Source: Paraescarpia echinospica (Eukaryota > Annelida > Polychaeta > Sabellida > Siboglinidae). Taken from it: a DNA stretch of 64,000 nt. Positions 48,601 through 57,600 of this stretch are shown here, piece by piece. The notes under the pieces were generated by a model. It saw only the letters and a list, made by a program, of their open reading frames with translations. It searched no databases and was not told the origin of the DNA. Positions within the stretch are counted from its first letter, which is position 1. Every line of letters begins with the position of its first letter. The translations under genes and the position numbers were made by a program. Location: contig CM034531.1 of the NCBI GenBank assembly GCA_020002185.1, positions 40,905,690 through 40,969,689 of the forward strand, read 5' to 3'.

Positions 48601-48775
48601 GTGACTGCCCATAACATGTTTGGAATCACAAAACTAAATTGACATAATGTAGATCATTACTGTTGGTTTGTTTTGTAGAGACATGAAAAATGGTGGCTTG
48701 CCAGGGAAGACCAACGGGACACAGTCGGGAAAGCTTGGTGGGAGTGCAAGTGGGGGACTGCTGAAGAAATACTGA
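27454..48775 (+). CDS. INTS13: Integrator complex subunit 13 (Asunder), complete coding region, 17 exons
   Basis: Seventeen exons (27454-27675, 28053-28127, 28613-28818, 29192-29272, 30786-30876, 31070-31198, 31999-32083, 32296-32394, 33402-33491, 33992-34170, 38894-38975, 43207-43283, 43864-44021, 44692-44901, 45293-45405, 47657-47795, 48679-48775) join in frame to 710 codons plus TGA. The human protein has about 706. Start: first ATG in the exon, giving [17 protein letters not shown] against the family's SHKTV-D-P opening. Diagnostic blocks are [64 protein letters not shown] and GTRGKGPKR. The N-terminal half has the VWA-like fold known for INTS13. The C terminus keeps the SLLSMW and HAEFAGR region that binds the Integrator cleavage module. 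In animals INTS13 acts in the nucleus with INTS10/INTS14 in RNA 3'-end processing and in dynein and cell-cycle control. Confidence 0.96.
28053..28127 (+). CDS. INTS13: INTS13 exon 2
   Basis: Acceptor gttgtag, donor gtgtgt, phase 0 at both ends. Encodes [19 protein letters not shown] and onward, matching the family's SD..VLNSW block. Confidence 0.9.
28613..28818 (+). CDS. INTS13: INTS13 exon 3
   Basis: Acceptor tgctttcag, donor gtcagc, exit phase 2. Runs from [11 protein letters not shown] to [14 protein letters not shown], the conserved NRGRIIC block. Confidence 0.95.
29192..29272 (+). CDS. INTS13: INTS13 exon 4
   Basis: Acceptor gtgttgcag, donor gtaagt, phases 2 to 2. Encodes [20 protein letters not shown] and LAASTD. 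A 40-bp array starts a few bases after the donor. Confidence 0.92.
29277..30295 (+). repeat. 40-bp tandem array directly after the INTS13 exon 4 donor
   Basis: About 25 copies of a 40-bp unit (gtgtctgctaccacatccac, then ttacagttgtctgctgacag). The array abuts the donor. Its repeating tgacag|gtgtctgc resembles acagacaa|gtaagtgtctgc at the true exon end, with a 4-bp gap. Each unit also has a ttacag acceptor-like motif. Confidence 0.93.
30786..30876 (+). CDS. INTS13: INTS13 exon 5
   Basis: Acceptor cctttcag, chosen because it yields [17 protein letters not shown], aligned to the family's LM....ELVLIH. The CAG ten codons' distance downstream (ctctcag) would lose LMPLS. Donor gtgagc. Confidence 0.88.
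31070..31198 (+). CDS. INTS13: INTS13 exon 6
   Basis: Acceptor ctcaatag, donor gtagga, 43 codons, phase 0. Encodes [20 protein letters not shown] and ends TTVTGIPMK, matching TTITNIPMK of relatives. Its last six codons and donor are copied in a 50-bp array. Confidence 0.92.
31181..31765 (+). repeat. 50-bp array containing the INTS13 exon 6 end and donor
   Basis: About 11 copies, somewhat diverged, of acaggcatacccatgaag|gt followed by aggacactgtcacatgaac. The first copy is the real exon end; the others lie in the intron. Later units vary (cgtatgaag, acgtgaag). Confidence 0.9.
31999..32083 (+). CDS. INTS13: INTS13 exon 7
   Basis: Acceptor tcatgacag, donor gtaaaa, exit phase 1. Encodes [20 protein letters not shown], matching the family's [10 protein letters not shown]. 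Confidence 0.93.
32296..32394 (+). CDS. INTS13: INTS13 exon 8
   Basis: Acceptor tgatttcag, donor gtaagg, phases 1 to 1. Encodes [16 protein letters not shown] and [14 protein letters not shown], matching [11 protein letters not shown]. The last 13 codons and the donor form the first unit of a 54-bp array. Confidence 0.93.
32356..33193 (+). repeat. 54-bp array containing the INTS13 exon 8 end and donor
   Basis: About 15.5 near-identical copies. Each includes aagtggtgcactcctcgcac, then caatgcagttg|gtaagg. In the INTS13 frame every unit ends GTT GGT AAG GAA TAG, so any readthrough stops at once. Because 54 is divisible by three, long spurious frames (269 codons on +, 349 on -) span it. Confidence 0.95.
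33402..33491 (+). CDS. INTS13: INTS13 exon 9
   Basis: Acceptor tttttgcag, donor gtcagt. Encodes [20 protein letters not shown] and onward to TNFLLNG, the most conserved block of the family. Confidence 0.95.
33992..34170 (+). CDS. INTS13: INTS13 exon 10
   Basis: Acceptor ttgcttcag, donor gtaggt. Encodes [20 protein letters not shown], then [18 protein letters not shown] and ITDYRIN. The last seven codons and donor are copied in a 32-bp array. Confidence 0.95.
34236..34847 (-). mobile_element. Non-LTR retrotransposon 3' fragment, copy 1
   Basis: Minus strand: [18 protein letters not shown], then [12 protein letters not shown], the C-terminal domain typical of CR1/L2/Jockey-type RTs. It ends in a gcgctatatt and (ATT)n tail at its 3' end (34236-34265). 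The frame is broken after SKRTI. Confidence 0.8.
35677..36291 (-). mobile_element. Non-LTR retrotransposon 3' fragment, copy 2
   Basis: Same fragment as copy 1 at about 1,442-bp spacing, with an intact 119-codon frame that continues to [20 protein letters not shown] and FHLHCMP. Its flanking array units match those of copy 1, so it arose by duplication of the array and not by a second insertion. Confidence 0.8.
37272..37860 (+). mobile_element. Non-LTR retrotransposon 5' fragment with 2A-like motif and APE endonuclease start
   Basis: Contains [11 protein letters not shown] (37392-37424), a 2A-like ribosome-skipping motif, followed by the start of an APE-type endonuclease ([19 protein letters not shown] with the conserved ETW). 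A stop after DIIPPG interrupts it. The same reading resumes with [13 protein letters not shown] and [10 protein letters not shown] in other frames before the element is cut off. The arrangement of 2A ahead of APE is known from CR1/L2-like elements of marine invertebrates. Confidence 0.8.
37861..38893. other. INTS13 intron 10, 3' part
   Basis: Unique sequence with no recognisable element. A moderately CpG-containing stretch lies at 38440-38530. Open frames there lack splice or homology support. Confidence 0.4.
38894..38975 (+). CDS. INTS13: INTS13 exon 11
   Basis: Acceptor accttgcag, donor gtattg, exit phase 1. Encodes [20 protein letters not shown] and DELPIQR, continuing TDYRI(N)DFGE of the family. 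Confidence 0.9.
39846..42510 (+). mobile_element. Penelope-like element (RT plus GIY-YIG), degenerate, nested in the Tigger-like element
   Basis: Direct terminal repeats (39848-39958 and 42387-42510, about 85% identical by eye) act as pseudo-LTRs. Protein, in broken frames: [10 protein letters not shown] (N-terminal conserved motif, near 40878), [12 protein letters not shown] (RT motif near 41226), THGSAMG, RYVCDTF (near 41488, where YVDD is usual), [16 protein letters not shown], then GTVYHI and [16 protein letters not shown] (GIY-YIG endonuclease, 42090-42185). At least three frameshifts or stops occur, and the second catalytic Asp region is altered, so it is inactive. Confidence 0.9.
40056..40262 (+). 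repeat. 68-bp tandem triplication in Penelope 5' region
   Basis: Three units sharing acaagatcacccgatgggaa, then gttcaacataagatgcattc. They lie just upstream of the element's first long frame. Confidence 0.88.
43207..43283 (+). CDS. INTS13: INTS13 exon 12
   Basis: Acceptor tttgcag, donor gtcagt. Encodes [20 protein letters not shown] and FNLLP, matching the family's RYWPMIIS.TTIFN. Confidence 0.93.
43480..43560 (+). mobile_element. L2/SINE-type 3' tail remnant
   Basis: gtaaagcgccagagag, then gggcgctatataagtac, then a T/ATTT-rich tail. This is the same kind of gcgctatata tail seen on the 34-kb fragments, here on the + strand. Confidence 0.5.
43864..44021 (+). CDS. INTS13: INTS13 exon 13
   Basis: Acceptor tgttgcag, donor gtgaga, exit phase 2. 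Runs from [20 protein letters not shown] to GTRGKGPKR, the conserved basic block. Confidence 0.95.
44692..44901 (+). CDS. INTS13: INTS13 exon 14
   Basis: Acceptor ttggccag, donor gtgaac. Encodes [20 protein letters not shown], then [13 protein letters not shown], matching DEQYR.MW.ELE.LVRAH and HQRVLECL. The following acidic/Gly linker is longer and unlike vertebrates. Confidence 0.93.
45054..45175. repeat. Degenerate TGACATCAC repeat in INTS13 intron 14
   Basis: Five diverged units of about 25 bp, each with tgayatcac followed by a G-rich stretch. Confidence 0.75.
45293..45405 (+). CDS. INTS13: INTS13 exon 15
   Basis: Acceptor gttgacag, donor gtaaac. Encodes [20 protein letters not shown] and [10 protein letters not shown], a proline/basic linker that may act as nuclear localisation signal (inference). 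Confidence 0.88.
46232..46352 (+). ncRNA. tRNA-like Pol III module, left arm of copy B
   Basis: A box TAGCTCAGTGGG (46242-46253), B box GGTTCAATCC (46300-46309), T6 run near 46345. Box spacing is as in a tRNA gene, but the acceptor and anticodon stems are degraded. Confidence 0.6.
46755..46880 (-). ncRNA. tRNA-like Pol III module, right arm of copy B
   Basis: Minus strand A box TAGCTCAGTGGG (46867-46856), B box GGTTCAATCC (46809-46800), then a T6 run near 46766. Faces the left module across the palindrome centre. Confidence 0.6.
47657..47795 (+). CDS. INTS13: INTS13 exon 16, cleavage-module-binding region
   Basis: Acceptor gctgcag, donor gtaaat. Encodes [15 protein letters not shown], then [20 protein letters not shown] and HLID, aligned to the human SLLSLWS and HQEFAGR C-terminal motif. 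Confidence 0.94.
47796..48678. other. INTS13 intron 16
   Basis: Unique AT-rich sequence. No element recognised. Confidence 0.4.
48679..48775 (+). CDS. INTS13: INTS13 exon 17 and stop
   Basis: Acceptor ttttgtag. Gly/Ser/Lys-rich tail ending GGLLKKY, TGA at 48773-48775. Confidence 0.9.
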
Positions 48776-49067
48776 TGGGCAGTGGGAAGATAAGGCTGCA
48801 AACTATTAAGTTGATGAACATTGGGTTACAATTTCAGTTTGTGTGAAATGGTGTCAGCTGCAGCAGTTTGTGTGAACTGTGTCACTTGTGGGACAAGCTG
48901 GGATGAAATCACAATGTTAGGACTATCATTGAAATCTATGGTACATATTTATATACCATAGATAGCCTATTATATTTAGGAAATCTGATAGTTTTAATGT
49001 TATATTTTCTACCTTAAAATTAAGGGCACAAAGGATTTAATGTACCATTTTTTTGATGAAGTCAAAG

Positions 49068-49251
49068 AATAAAGTCATGAGTCACTGGTTGTAAGTGATT
49101 TGTTTAGTTACCAGTGTTTTGTATACACAGGAAGACATGTTTCTTTGATAATAAACATTGCAAGGAACACTGTCATAACTGTTTTTTTGGTAAATATGCA
49201 TTTCATTTTGTAAATATACAACAAATTAATTGTATACTGTAGATTAATAAA
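49068..49251 (+). terminator. Candidate INTS13 polyadenylation signals
   Basis: AATAAA at 49068-49073 (about 290 nt after the stop) and at 49246-49251, the latter followed by a T/GT-rich stretch. Confidence 0.45.
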
Positions 49252-50958
49252 CTTTTGTTTTCAATTTAAGTATCTTTTCATTGTTAGTAACGTCACACCA
49301 CCCATGTCAACAAACAGGTGTACACTTAATTTTGAGCATATGTATCTAGTTTTTTTTGTAGGAACAAGGGGTTTATGTCTTTTCCTCTGAAATTTTGTAT
49401 TAACCCGAGGTAAAATTAATCATTGTCCAGTATTCCAACTGTGACTGAGTAATACCATCTAGCAGGCTACAAAATATACATAAAAACAATAATTTTAAGA
49501 ACAAAATTAATTCATATATACATACAAGTGGTCACAATCAATATCTGATTATTCTGCCACTATTCTTGGGATCTGGCATTTGAAAAGAAAAACCTACCTC
49601 CTACAAAATACATAAAAATACACCCTACTAATAAACCCTAACTGTGGTGGAGTTGCCGGCTTCACCTGTTAAGTTATGCCAGAGGCTAGCCGGCCCTAAC
49701 CCTGCATAAGCCAGTGTCAGGCCCAAGGCAAGGAAACAAAACAAAACAGGCAGAAAAACAAAAACTACAAAGCTAATACTAATTTTGTACTGCTCTCTAA
49801 AAAAGAGAGTAGTAGAAAATTAGTTAACAATGAAAAAATTAACCAAACGAGTCACCTTGCGTGATGTGTCCATAGGTCATTTTGCCAGTCGGAATACAGA
49901 TACACGGATACTATGTTCACGCAAATTGCCGTGCTGTCACCCAAATCCGCAACTAGCTCGATCAGTGGTTCCATCTGGTGGACAAGTTTCGGTGTCATGT
50001 GACTTGTCATATGAACTGCTAGCGACAAAATACACGGCGAAATACATGGCGGACGACCGAGAAAGAATGAGTCGGTTGACTCAGCCTCATGCGTTTTAAC
50101 ACTTTTTTTTGCGACAGTTGTGACGCGATACAGCTATCCCACATAGCACTTGTTGTAGAATAACTCCCGTAGACGCCACCGTGGTTGCATGTTTACAACG
50201 ACGAGCTGACCCTCGGCCTCGATCGGTAGCTAACCCAACTGACAACTCCGTCTCCGAACTCGCCTAGTTTCGGCTGGAATCGTATCGATTTTGTTTGCGT
50301 GGCTAATTCGGTATCTCTATTAAACTATGTTTAGTTTTATTAAATGATCGGATACGTTACACTGGATCTTGGTAACTTCATTGCACTACCGTAAATACTA
50401 ATAGAATAATAAGAATGTTATTGACAGTGTCATCAATCATCCGTGGACATTATTGACAGTCAATGATAGTTTCGGTGACATACAGTTATCAGTCAACATG
50501 TGTTAGCTGTGCAGTGACAAGTACCTTTCATGATCCGCTAAGCAATCGATATGTTCAAACGGCAAAGTAAACTCAATTCCTGTGTGTATCCAGCAACACA
50601 TTTATAGGTGAGATGATTATCTTTGCGGTGATATAAAATTCTGCAATTGCAATTTTAGGTACAGCTTGAAACACCAACCCGCATAGATGCATGCTATGCT
50701 AAATCCTAGCAGTGCTACCTGCGGTGATGTCACCTGAGCCGCTAGGTAGCGCAACAAACTGTGCAGAAAAGCATGACCAAAAGGGGCCTTGATGGAGGGG
50801 GTTAAAAAATTATTGAATATCAGGACACTATCTTTAGAGTACATTTCATTCAGATTGGGAATAAAAAAGGTTCATTTCGCTTAGTACAACAACACATGGT
50901 CATGGACTGGAGAAATTCACCAGGCTTACAATCTAAGTCATTGAAATGCATGTTTCAG
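49252..50958. other. Spacer and probable TMEM243 promoter/5' UTR region
   Basis: From about 49830 to 50580 the sequence is richer in CpG than its surroundings (gacgagctgaccctcggcct near 50200). A promoter and non-coding first exon for TMEM243 are likely here. An 89-codon open frame at 49830-50099 has no recognisable similarity. Confidence 0.4.
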
Positions 50959-50970
50959 AGCAGTGAGGCC

Positions 50971-51036
50971 ATGGATAGCCGACATTATGAGGATGTTGGT
51001 GCTGAAAAGCCTCTTTTTGGTGAAGCTACTCGCAAG
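50971..51036 (+). CDS. TMEM243: TMEM243 first coding exon
   Basis: Acceptor atgtttcag at 50958, 12 nt of 5' UTR, ATG in a good context (gaggccatgg), 22 codons, donor gtaaac. Confidence 0.8.
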
Positions 51037-51592
51037 GTAAACTGGTTTGAGCAGCAACTCGTATATATGCAAGCCAAATGGACCATATCTACAGTAGACA
51101 TTTTATAATATAAAAATATTGTTATTAGTTATACTCTAGTATGTGTTAAATTATGTTTGTAAATGTAGGTTAGGCTAGTTTTGTTTCGGTTAACATTAAC
51201 TGACAATAATGACATCAGTGGGTTTAGAGACAGTAGTGATAATTATTGTTATCAATATTTGTAAATGATGGTATTACTCTTCTTGCACTTCAATTAATTT
51301 ACAGTTACAATTTTTGGGCCGAAGGTCCAAGGGACTATTGCCATCAGTCTGACGTCCACTGTTAGCTGCCGTATCTCAGAAACTGTTCAGCAACTTTTTT
51401 TCTAATTTTGCATAGACCAGTATCCTAAGATACTGGTCTATGCACAAGAAATCTGTATTTGATTGAATAATTCTAAGGGCGCCTCAGGGGCCCCAAAGTG
51501 CAAAAGTTTTACATTATCTAGTGATGTGGTTTTGAGAAGGGCCCTTGAGACCACCCCCAACAGTAGATGTTGTGTATTGTGCCAGAAACTGT

Positions 51593-51640
<48 letters not shown>

Positions 51641-54600
51641 CCTCACTCCACTCTGCATTGTTCCATTGAGACCTTGACTAATCTTGAATTGGTCACAGGC
51701 AGAGCAGACACGTTTGATCCCTGTTAAACGCAGTTGCCTGCAGCTTTTAAACTGTATCTTCAAAACTATTGATTTTCTGTAATTGCAAGTTGTATTTATT
51801 TTGATGTTCATTTAATTATTATAAAATGGTGTGACTGTGGTGTCTATTGGTTAAAGATGTATTGTCACCTGTAGGTGACAAACATAGAAAATTTATATTC
51901 TGGACAACTACAGAGTGAAATATCCTACGCTTTATTGATATCAAATGCATTCTACTGTTCTGTTTACACTTGCCATGCCTTGTGTAGACATGGTACTATG
52001 TAAATTAATTGTATCAATGTAGATTAATATTTACAGAATCACAATGTAGTTGACATCTGAAACAACCAAATGTCAACCATTAGAAGAGTTGACATAGTTC
52101 GGCTATACACAAGAAATCTGTATTTGATTGAATCATTCTAGTGTCATCAGCATATAGTAGAACATACATTTTCAAGAAAATGTCTACATCATCATCACTA
52201 AGGTTGTTGTAAATTTCGCCAGCTGCCATGTCAAGTCCCTTATAATTATGACTAACAGTGTTCAAAATTCAGGTAAACAGCAAATAACAATGGAGACAGG
52301 TCTTTGCCTTGCTGTACCTCTACATCACATGAGAAGAAGGCTGACACAGCCTGGCCCTTTTTTTTAAGTATTCAATTATAACATTATCAATACCACATGC
52401 CTTTTTGTTTTTGAGTTTTTTTATTTGCATTTGTACCTCATTTTGCGTGAATGGTCTGTTTATGTGTTCGTATGACTGGGAAATCTCCCAGTATTCTGCA
52501 GGCTTGCTATGTTTTAGGTTGCGCAAGTTTTCACGTAACTGTTTATGGTAGCATTTTGATATTTGTTTTATAAACCATTTATACCCACTAGCCAATTCTC
52601 TTAACTCTGCATTAGCTTTGTCATTTTTTATTTTCTTTAGTCTACCTTTTGCTCTCAAATTATCTGTCCTCTTAGTTTTACACATAAAGACATAATCTGG
52701 CATAACTTGCTAAGTCTTTGTAGCAGCACATTTGTACTTCCAGTGTATCATTGCAACATAACATACATACTGTGTGCCACATTTGAATGTCATTCATGTA
52801 ATATTTCCATGCAATCCATTTGCATATATAATATAAAACTTCAACAGCCGTTTTTTTTATTTTCACTTTTTGACCCTTACCATGTTCAATGCTCCATAAC
52901 TTTTGTAGCAGTCATAATTTTTGAAACCGTGTAAAGCACCCTTCCCAACCTTTACAAGAATGTAAGAAAACAATGTTACAATTTTTCCGACTTATTACTC
53001 ATTTATGCAATGACCAACACAAGTCCGATGTAGTTTGAGAATTGAAATTGGCCAAAGGATGACGTTTTATTGGAAAGTGGATTGCTTCTAATGCAGCCAC
53101 TTTTGGGCATAAAGATAGTAGGAATGTGATGTCTAACATGCAACCCAGTTGGGAAACTGAACCCTTGTACAGCCCCATCAAAGTTTCTCAGGCACACATT
53201 CCTACAACATGACGACAATATTACATACATAATTTGTCGCTATAGAGGTATAAAACCACTACGAATATAAACCTAAGCAAACAATACAAACATTCCACCA
53301 CCAATAGACACATGCAATTACAAAAAGGTGGGGCCATTCCGCCTATCCTGTATAAACATAAGGAGAAATATACCCTTTGTAAAACAAAAAGCCTGTCGAC
53401 GCACCAAAACCCAACACATTCAACAATTGGGGATATGCCCCTGTGTTCAAACCGAAATTTGGGAAAGCGTTGCAACATTTTCCAACTTCTTGTTCTACCA
53501 ACGGTGTACAATAGTTGTTTAACTAAACGTGCAAAGGCAAAAAGGTGGGGAGGAGGGCGGATTTAGAAGTATAAGGAAATACACGACATGACGCACAGCT
53601 ACCCAACGCAGAAGTGGCGGCTTAACCGTTAATCCAATTCAAAGGCTGGAGCCTAATCCTGCCATGTCGTGATTGGCTGAAGGCGTGACTGGCTGAAGGC
53701 ACTGGGCGGTTTCACTAGGCCAAATACCCCGCGTAGCTGGAAGTAATTATCGCCTCAGCCAGTTAGCTCGATACGCACGCTAGGCTTGTCCTGGCCACTG
53801 CATAAATTACAGTATGCGCTCCGTTCATACCTTTATTTATGCAATGACCAACACAAGTCCGATGTAGTTTGAGAATTGAAATTGGCCAAAGGATGACGTT
53901 TTATTGGAAAGTGGATTGCTTCTAATGCAGCCACTTTTGGGCATAAAGATAGTAGGAATGTGATGTCTAACATGCAACCCAGTTGGGAAACTGAACCCTT
54001 GTACAGCCCCATCAAAGTTTCTCAGGCACACATTCCTACAACATGACGACAATATTACATACATAATTTGTCGCTATAGAGGTATAAAACCACTACGAAT
54101 ATAAACCTAAGCAAACAATACAAACATTCCACCACCAATAGACACATGCAATTACAAAAAGGTGGGGCCATTCCGCCACAAGGTCACCAAGAGGAACCTG
54201 TGACCACCCCACCGTATGAACAATTTTTCCGACTTATTACTCATTTGGTCAGCCGGGGTCACATATCGACGTATTAATCCAAAGGACTTCAGGGCCTCTT
54301 GGCACATTTTTTAGTCCTTTGGCTGAAGGTCCAAGGGACTATTGCCATCACTCTGCGTCCGACGTCTGCCGTTAGCTGCCGTATCTCAGAAACCGTTCAG
54401 CAACTTTTTCTCAAATTTTGCATAGACATATCTTAGGGCACTGCCACTATGCACAAGAAATCTGTATTTGATTGAATCATTCTAAGGGCTCTCTAGGGAC
54501 TCCAAGGACCCCAAAACTGGTAGAAATGTAACATTTGGCCTATTTTTTCAAAAACTGTTCAGCAACTTTTTTTCTAATTTTGCATAGATGTATCTTAGGG

Positions 54601-57600
54601 TGGTGCCACTATATACAAGAAATCTGTATTTGATTGAATCATTCTAAGTGCAAAAGGTTTACATTATCTAGTGATGTGGTTTTGAGAAGGGCCCTTGAGA
54701 CCACCCCCAACTTTAGATGTTGTGTATTGTTCCACAAAACCAACAGCTGTGACTAATCTCTACAGCCCAATCCATTGAGACCTTGGCTAATCTTTAATTG
54801 GTCACAGCACCCAGGCAGAGTAGACACACTTGACCCCTGTTAGACTGAACAGTTGCCTAACACTTTTAAACTGTATCTTCAAAACTATTGATTTTCTATA
54901 ATTGCAAGTTGTGTTTATTTTGATGTTCATTTAATTATTATAAAATGGTGTGACTGTGGTGTCTATTGGTTAAAGATGTATTGTCTGTAGAAACCTGTAG
55001 GTGACAAACATAGAAAATTAATATTCTGTCACCTGTAGGTGACAAACATAGAAAATTAATATTCTGGACAACTATAGAGTGAAATATCCTACACTTTATT
55101 TATATCAAATGCATTCTACTGTTCTGTTTACACTTGCCATGCCTTGTGTAGACATGGTACTGTGTAAATCAATTGTATCAATATAGACTAATAATTACAG
55201 ATTCACAATATAGTTGACACCTGAAACAACCAAATGTCAACCATTAGAAGAGTTGACATAGTTAAGGCACAATAAAGCCTTTTGTGTCAAGACAAATACA
55301 ATTCAACCAATACCCCTGTCTGAACACTGCCTGTTCTTCACCTATTACATTCGCTTTGTTTAGGTATGTGGTTCTTTTTATATAAAATTTTAGTTTCTTT
55401 CTGTACCTGTCTACGTATGATAACCATTTGTCTGCCCTGCTCACAATAAACATCACATGAATGATAAAAGGAAGATCACTACCACTTAACTTGTGGATTA
55501 TTATTATTATAAAACTGCTCTGCTACTGCTTGGTGGACAGTTAATTAGTGGTTCAAATACATCAGCTCGTTTTTCACACCTGCATGGTAGTTTAGGCTCA
55601 GTAGTGTGCTGGCAGCTACTAAACCTATAGGCTTGTGTGAAAAGGATAGTTGGCAGAAGAACTAACTTCAAAGCACCATTGCATCCATTTAGCCAGGCAG
55701 CAGTCACACTGTCCCAGTGTCTGCTGCTATGTTTATATAATAATTATATAAGCTTAATGATCCCAATACACCAATCTGTTGGCACAATGTCAGATAATGG
55801 AACTAGGTTAAACATCTTAACAATAACTATAATTAGTTCTGTGGAGCTGTTTTTTTCAGTGAACAGTAAACATGTAAACATTTTACTTCCATCATAACCC
55901 TTAATGATCTGTAACTATGATTCACCAAAAAACATTTGATTAATAATTACCTACAGGGTTGTTTGATTTATGCCGGGCAGAAACTGTTTCTTCCCGGCAG
56001 AAACAGCAACAATAGGAAATACATGCCATTGATAGGCAAACATGTTCTTTTTATAGAAAATTTCAGTTTCTTTCTGTACCTCTCTACATATGATAACCAT
56101 TTGTCCGCCCTGCTCACAATAAACATCACATGAATAATAAAAGGAAGATCACTGCCACTTAACTTGTGGATTATTATTATTATAAAACTGCTCTGCTACT
56201 GCTTGGTGGACAGTAAGCTGCAACTGTCTTTGAGTTTGTTTACATTTTGACAAACTACTATTATATAGCACTAATTTTTGAATGAATCACATTTTGAGAA
56301 TGCATGTCATTGTTTGCGGTGTAACTTTTGTATGCTTCATTTTCTGCTGCTACAAGTTGCATTCATCTGAAAGATTATTCAAACACCTATCCAATGATAA
56401 TACATATGTTGTGGTGTTGGATATATAGCTTTGGTATATTGTACACGAGGGTTGTGATAGGAAACTATTGGACATTGCGACAGTGCAGAGAGACAGTACG
56501 AGATGTGTCACTCAATATATGAAGTGTGACTTTCAGATACTTCATTTTGTAGTGCTATGGATTATGATGGGCCTCTCCATTAGCTCCCTATATATTTGTA
56601 AGTTAGGTGAGTAACACCTTCGAAGTTCTGACAGCAGGACACCGCCTTCGGTGAAGTCGAGACAAAAGTTTTACAAAGGCTTCACTTTCAAACGGTCTAT
56701 CACCGTCCAGCTGACCCATTTTTTCAAAAACTTTTCAGTAACTTTTTCTTTAATTTTTCATAGACATTTCATGTGGTAGTGCCACTATACACAATAAATC
56801 TGTATTTGATTGATTCATTCTAAGGGCACCAAAGGTCCCCTGAAATGCTGAATTTGCTAACTAAAATTAATTGTCTACTTCAGAGTAGCTATATTTATAA
56901 CTTGTTGTGTATTACACCCAGCTGTGGAGCTAAGATTCTCTGCCTGCTATTGTTTGATGGAAACTGTGACTAATCTGTAATTGGTCACTGGCAGAAGCTT
57001 GTGTCAACAGACAGCATTAAGCCATTAGACCCCTGTTAAACTGGACAGTTGCCTGTAGGTTTTAAACTGTGTCAAACAGTGAGTCTACCTTTTGCTCTCA
57101 AATAATCTGTCCTCTTAGTTTTACACATAAAGACATAATCTGGCATAACTTGATAAGTCTTTGTAGCAGCACATTTGTACTTCCAGTGTATCATTGCAAC
57201 ATAACATACATATTACATACTGTGTGCCACATTTGAATGTTGTGCATGTAATATTTCCATGCAATCCATTTGCATATATAATTTCAACAGCCGTTTTCTT
57301 CATTTTCACTTTTTGACCCCTACCATGTTCAATGCTCCATAACTTCGCCAATTTTTGTAGCAGTCATATAATTTTTGAAACCGTGTAAAGCACCCTACCA
57401 AACCTTTACAAGGATGTAAGAAAACAATGTTACAATTTTTCCAACTTATCACTCATTTGGTCAGCCGGAGTCACATATAGATGTATTAGTCCAAAGGACT
57501 TCAGGACCACTTGGCCCATTTTTTTCAAAAACTGTTCAGCAACTTTTTTTCTATACAAGCAATCTGTATTTGATTGAATCATTCTAAGGGCACCTAATGA

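Noticed and set aside
49830..50099. 89-codon frame ending YMADDRERMSRLTQPHAF
   Set aside because: No similarity and no donor leading to TMEM243; more likely part of the promoter or 5' UTR region.
51438..51811. Frames rich in Val-Cys or Thr-His
   Set aside because: Translations of the (AC)n microsatellite.
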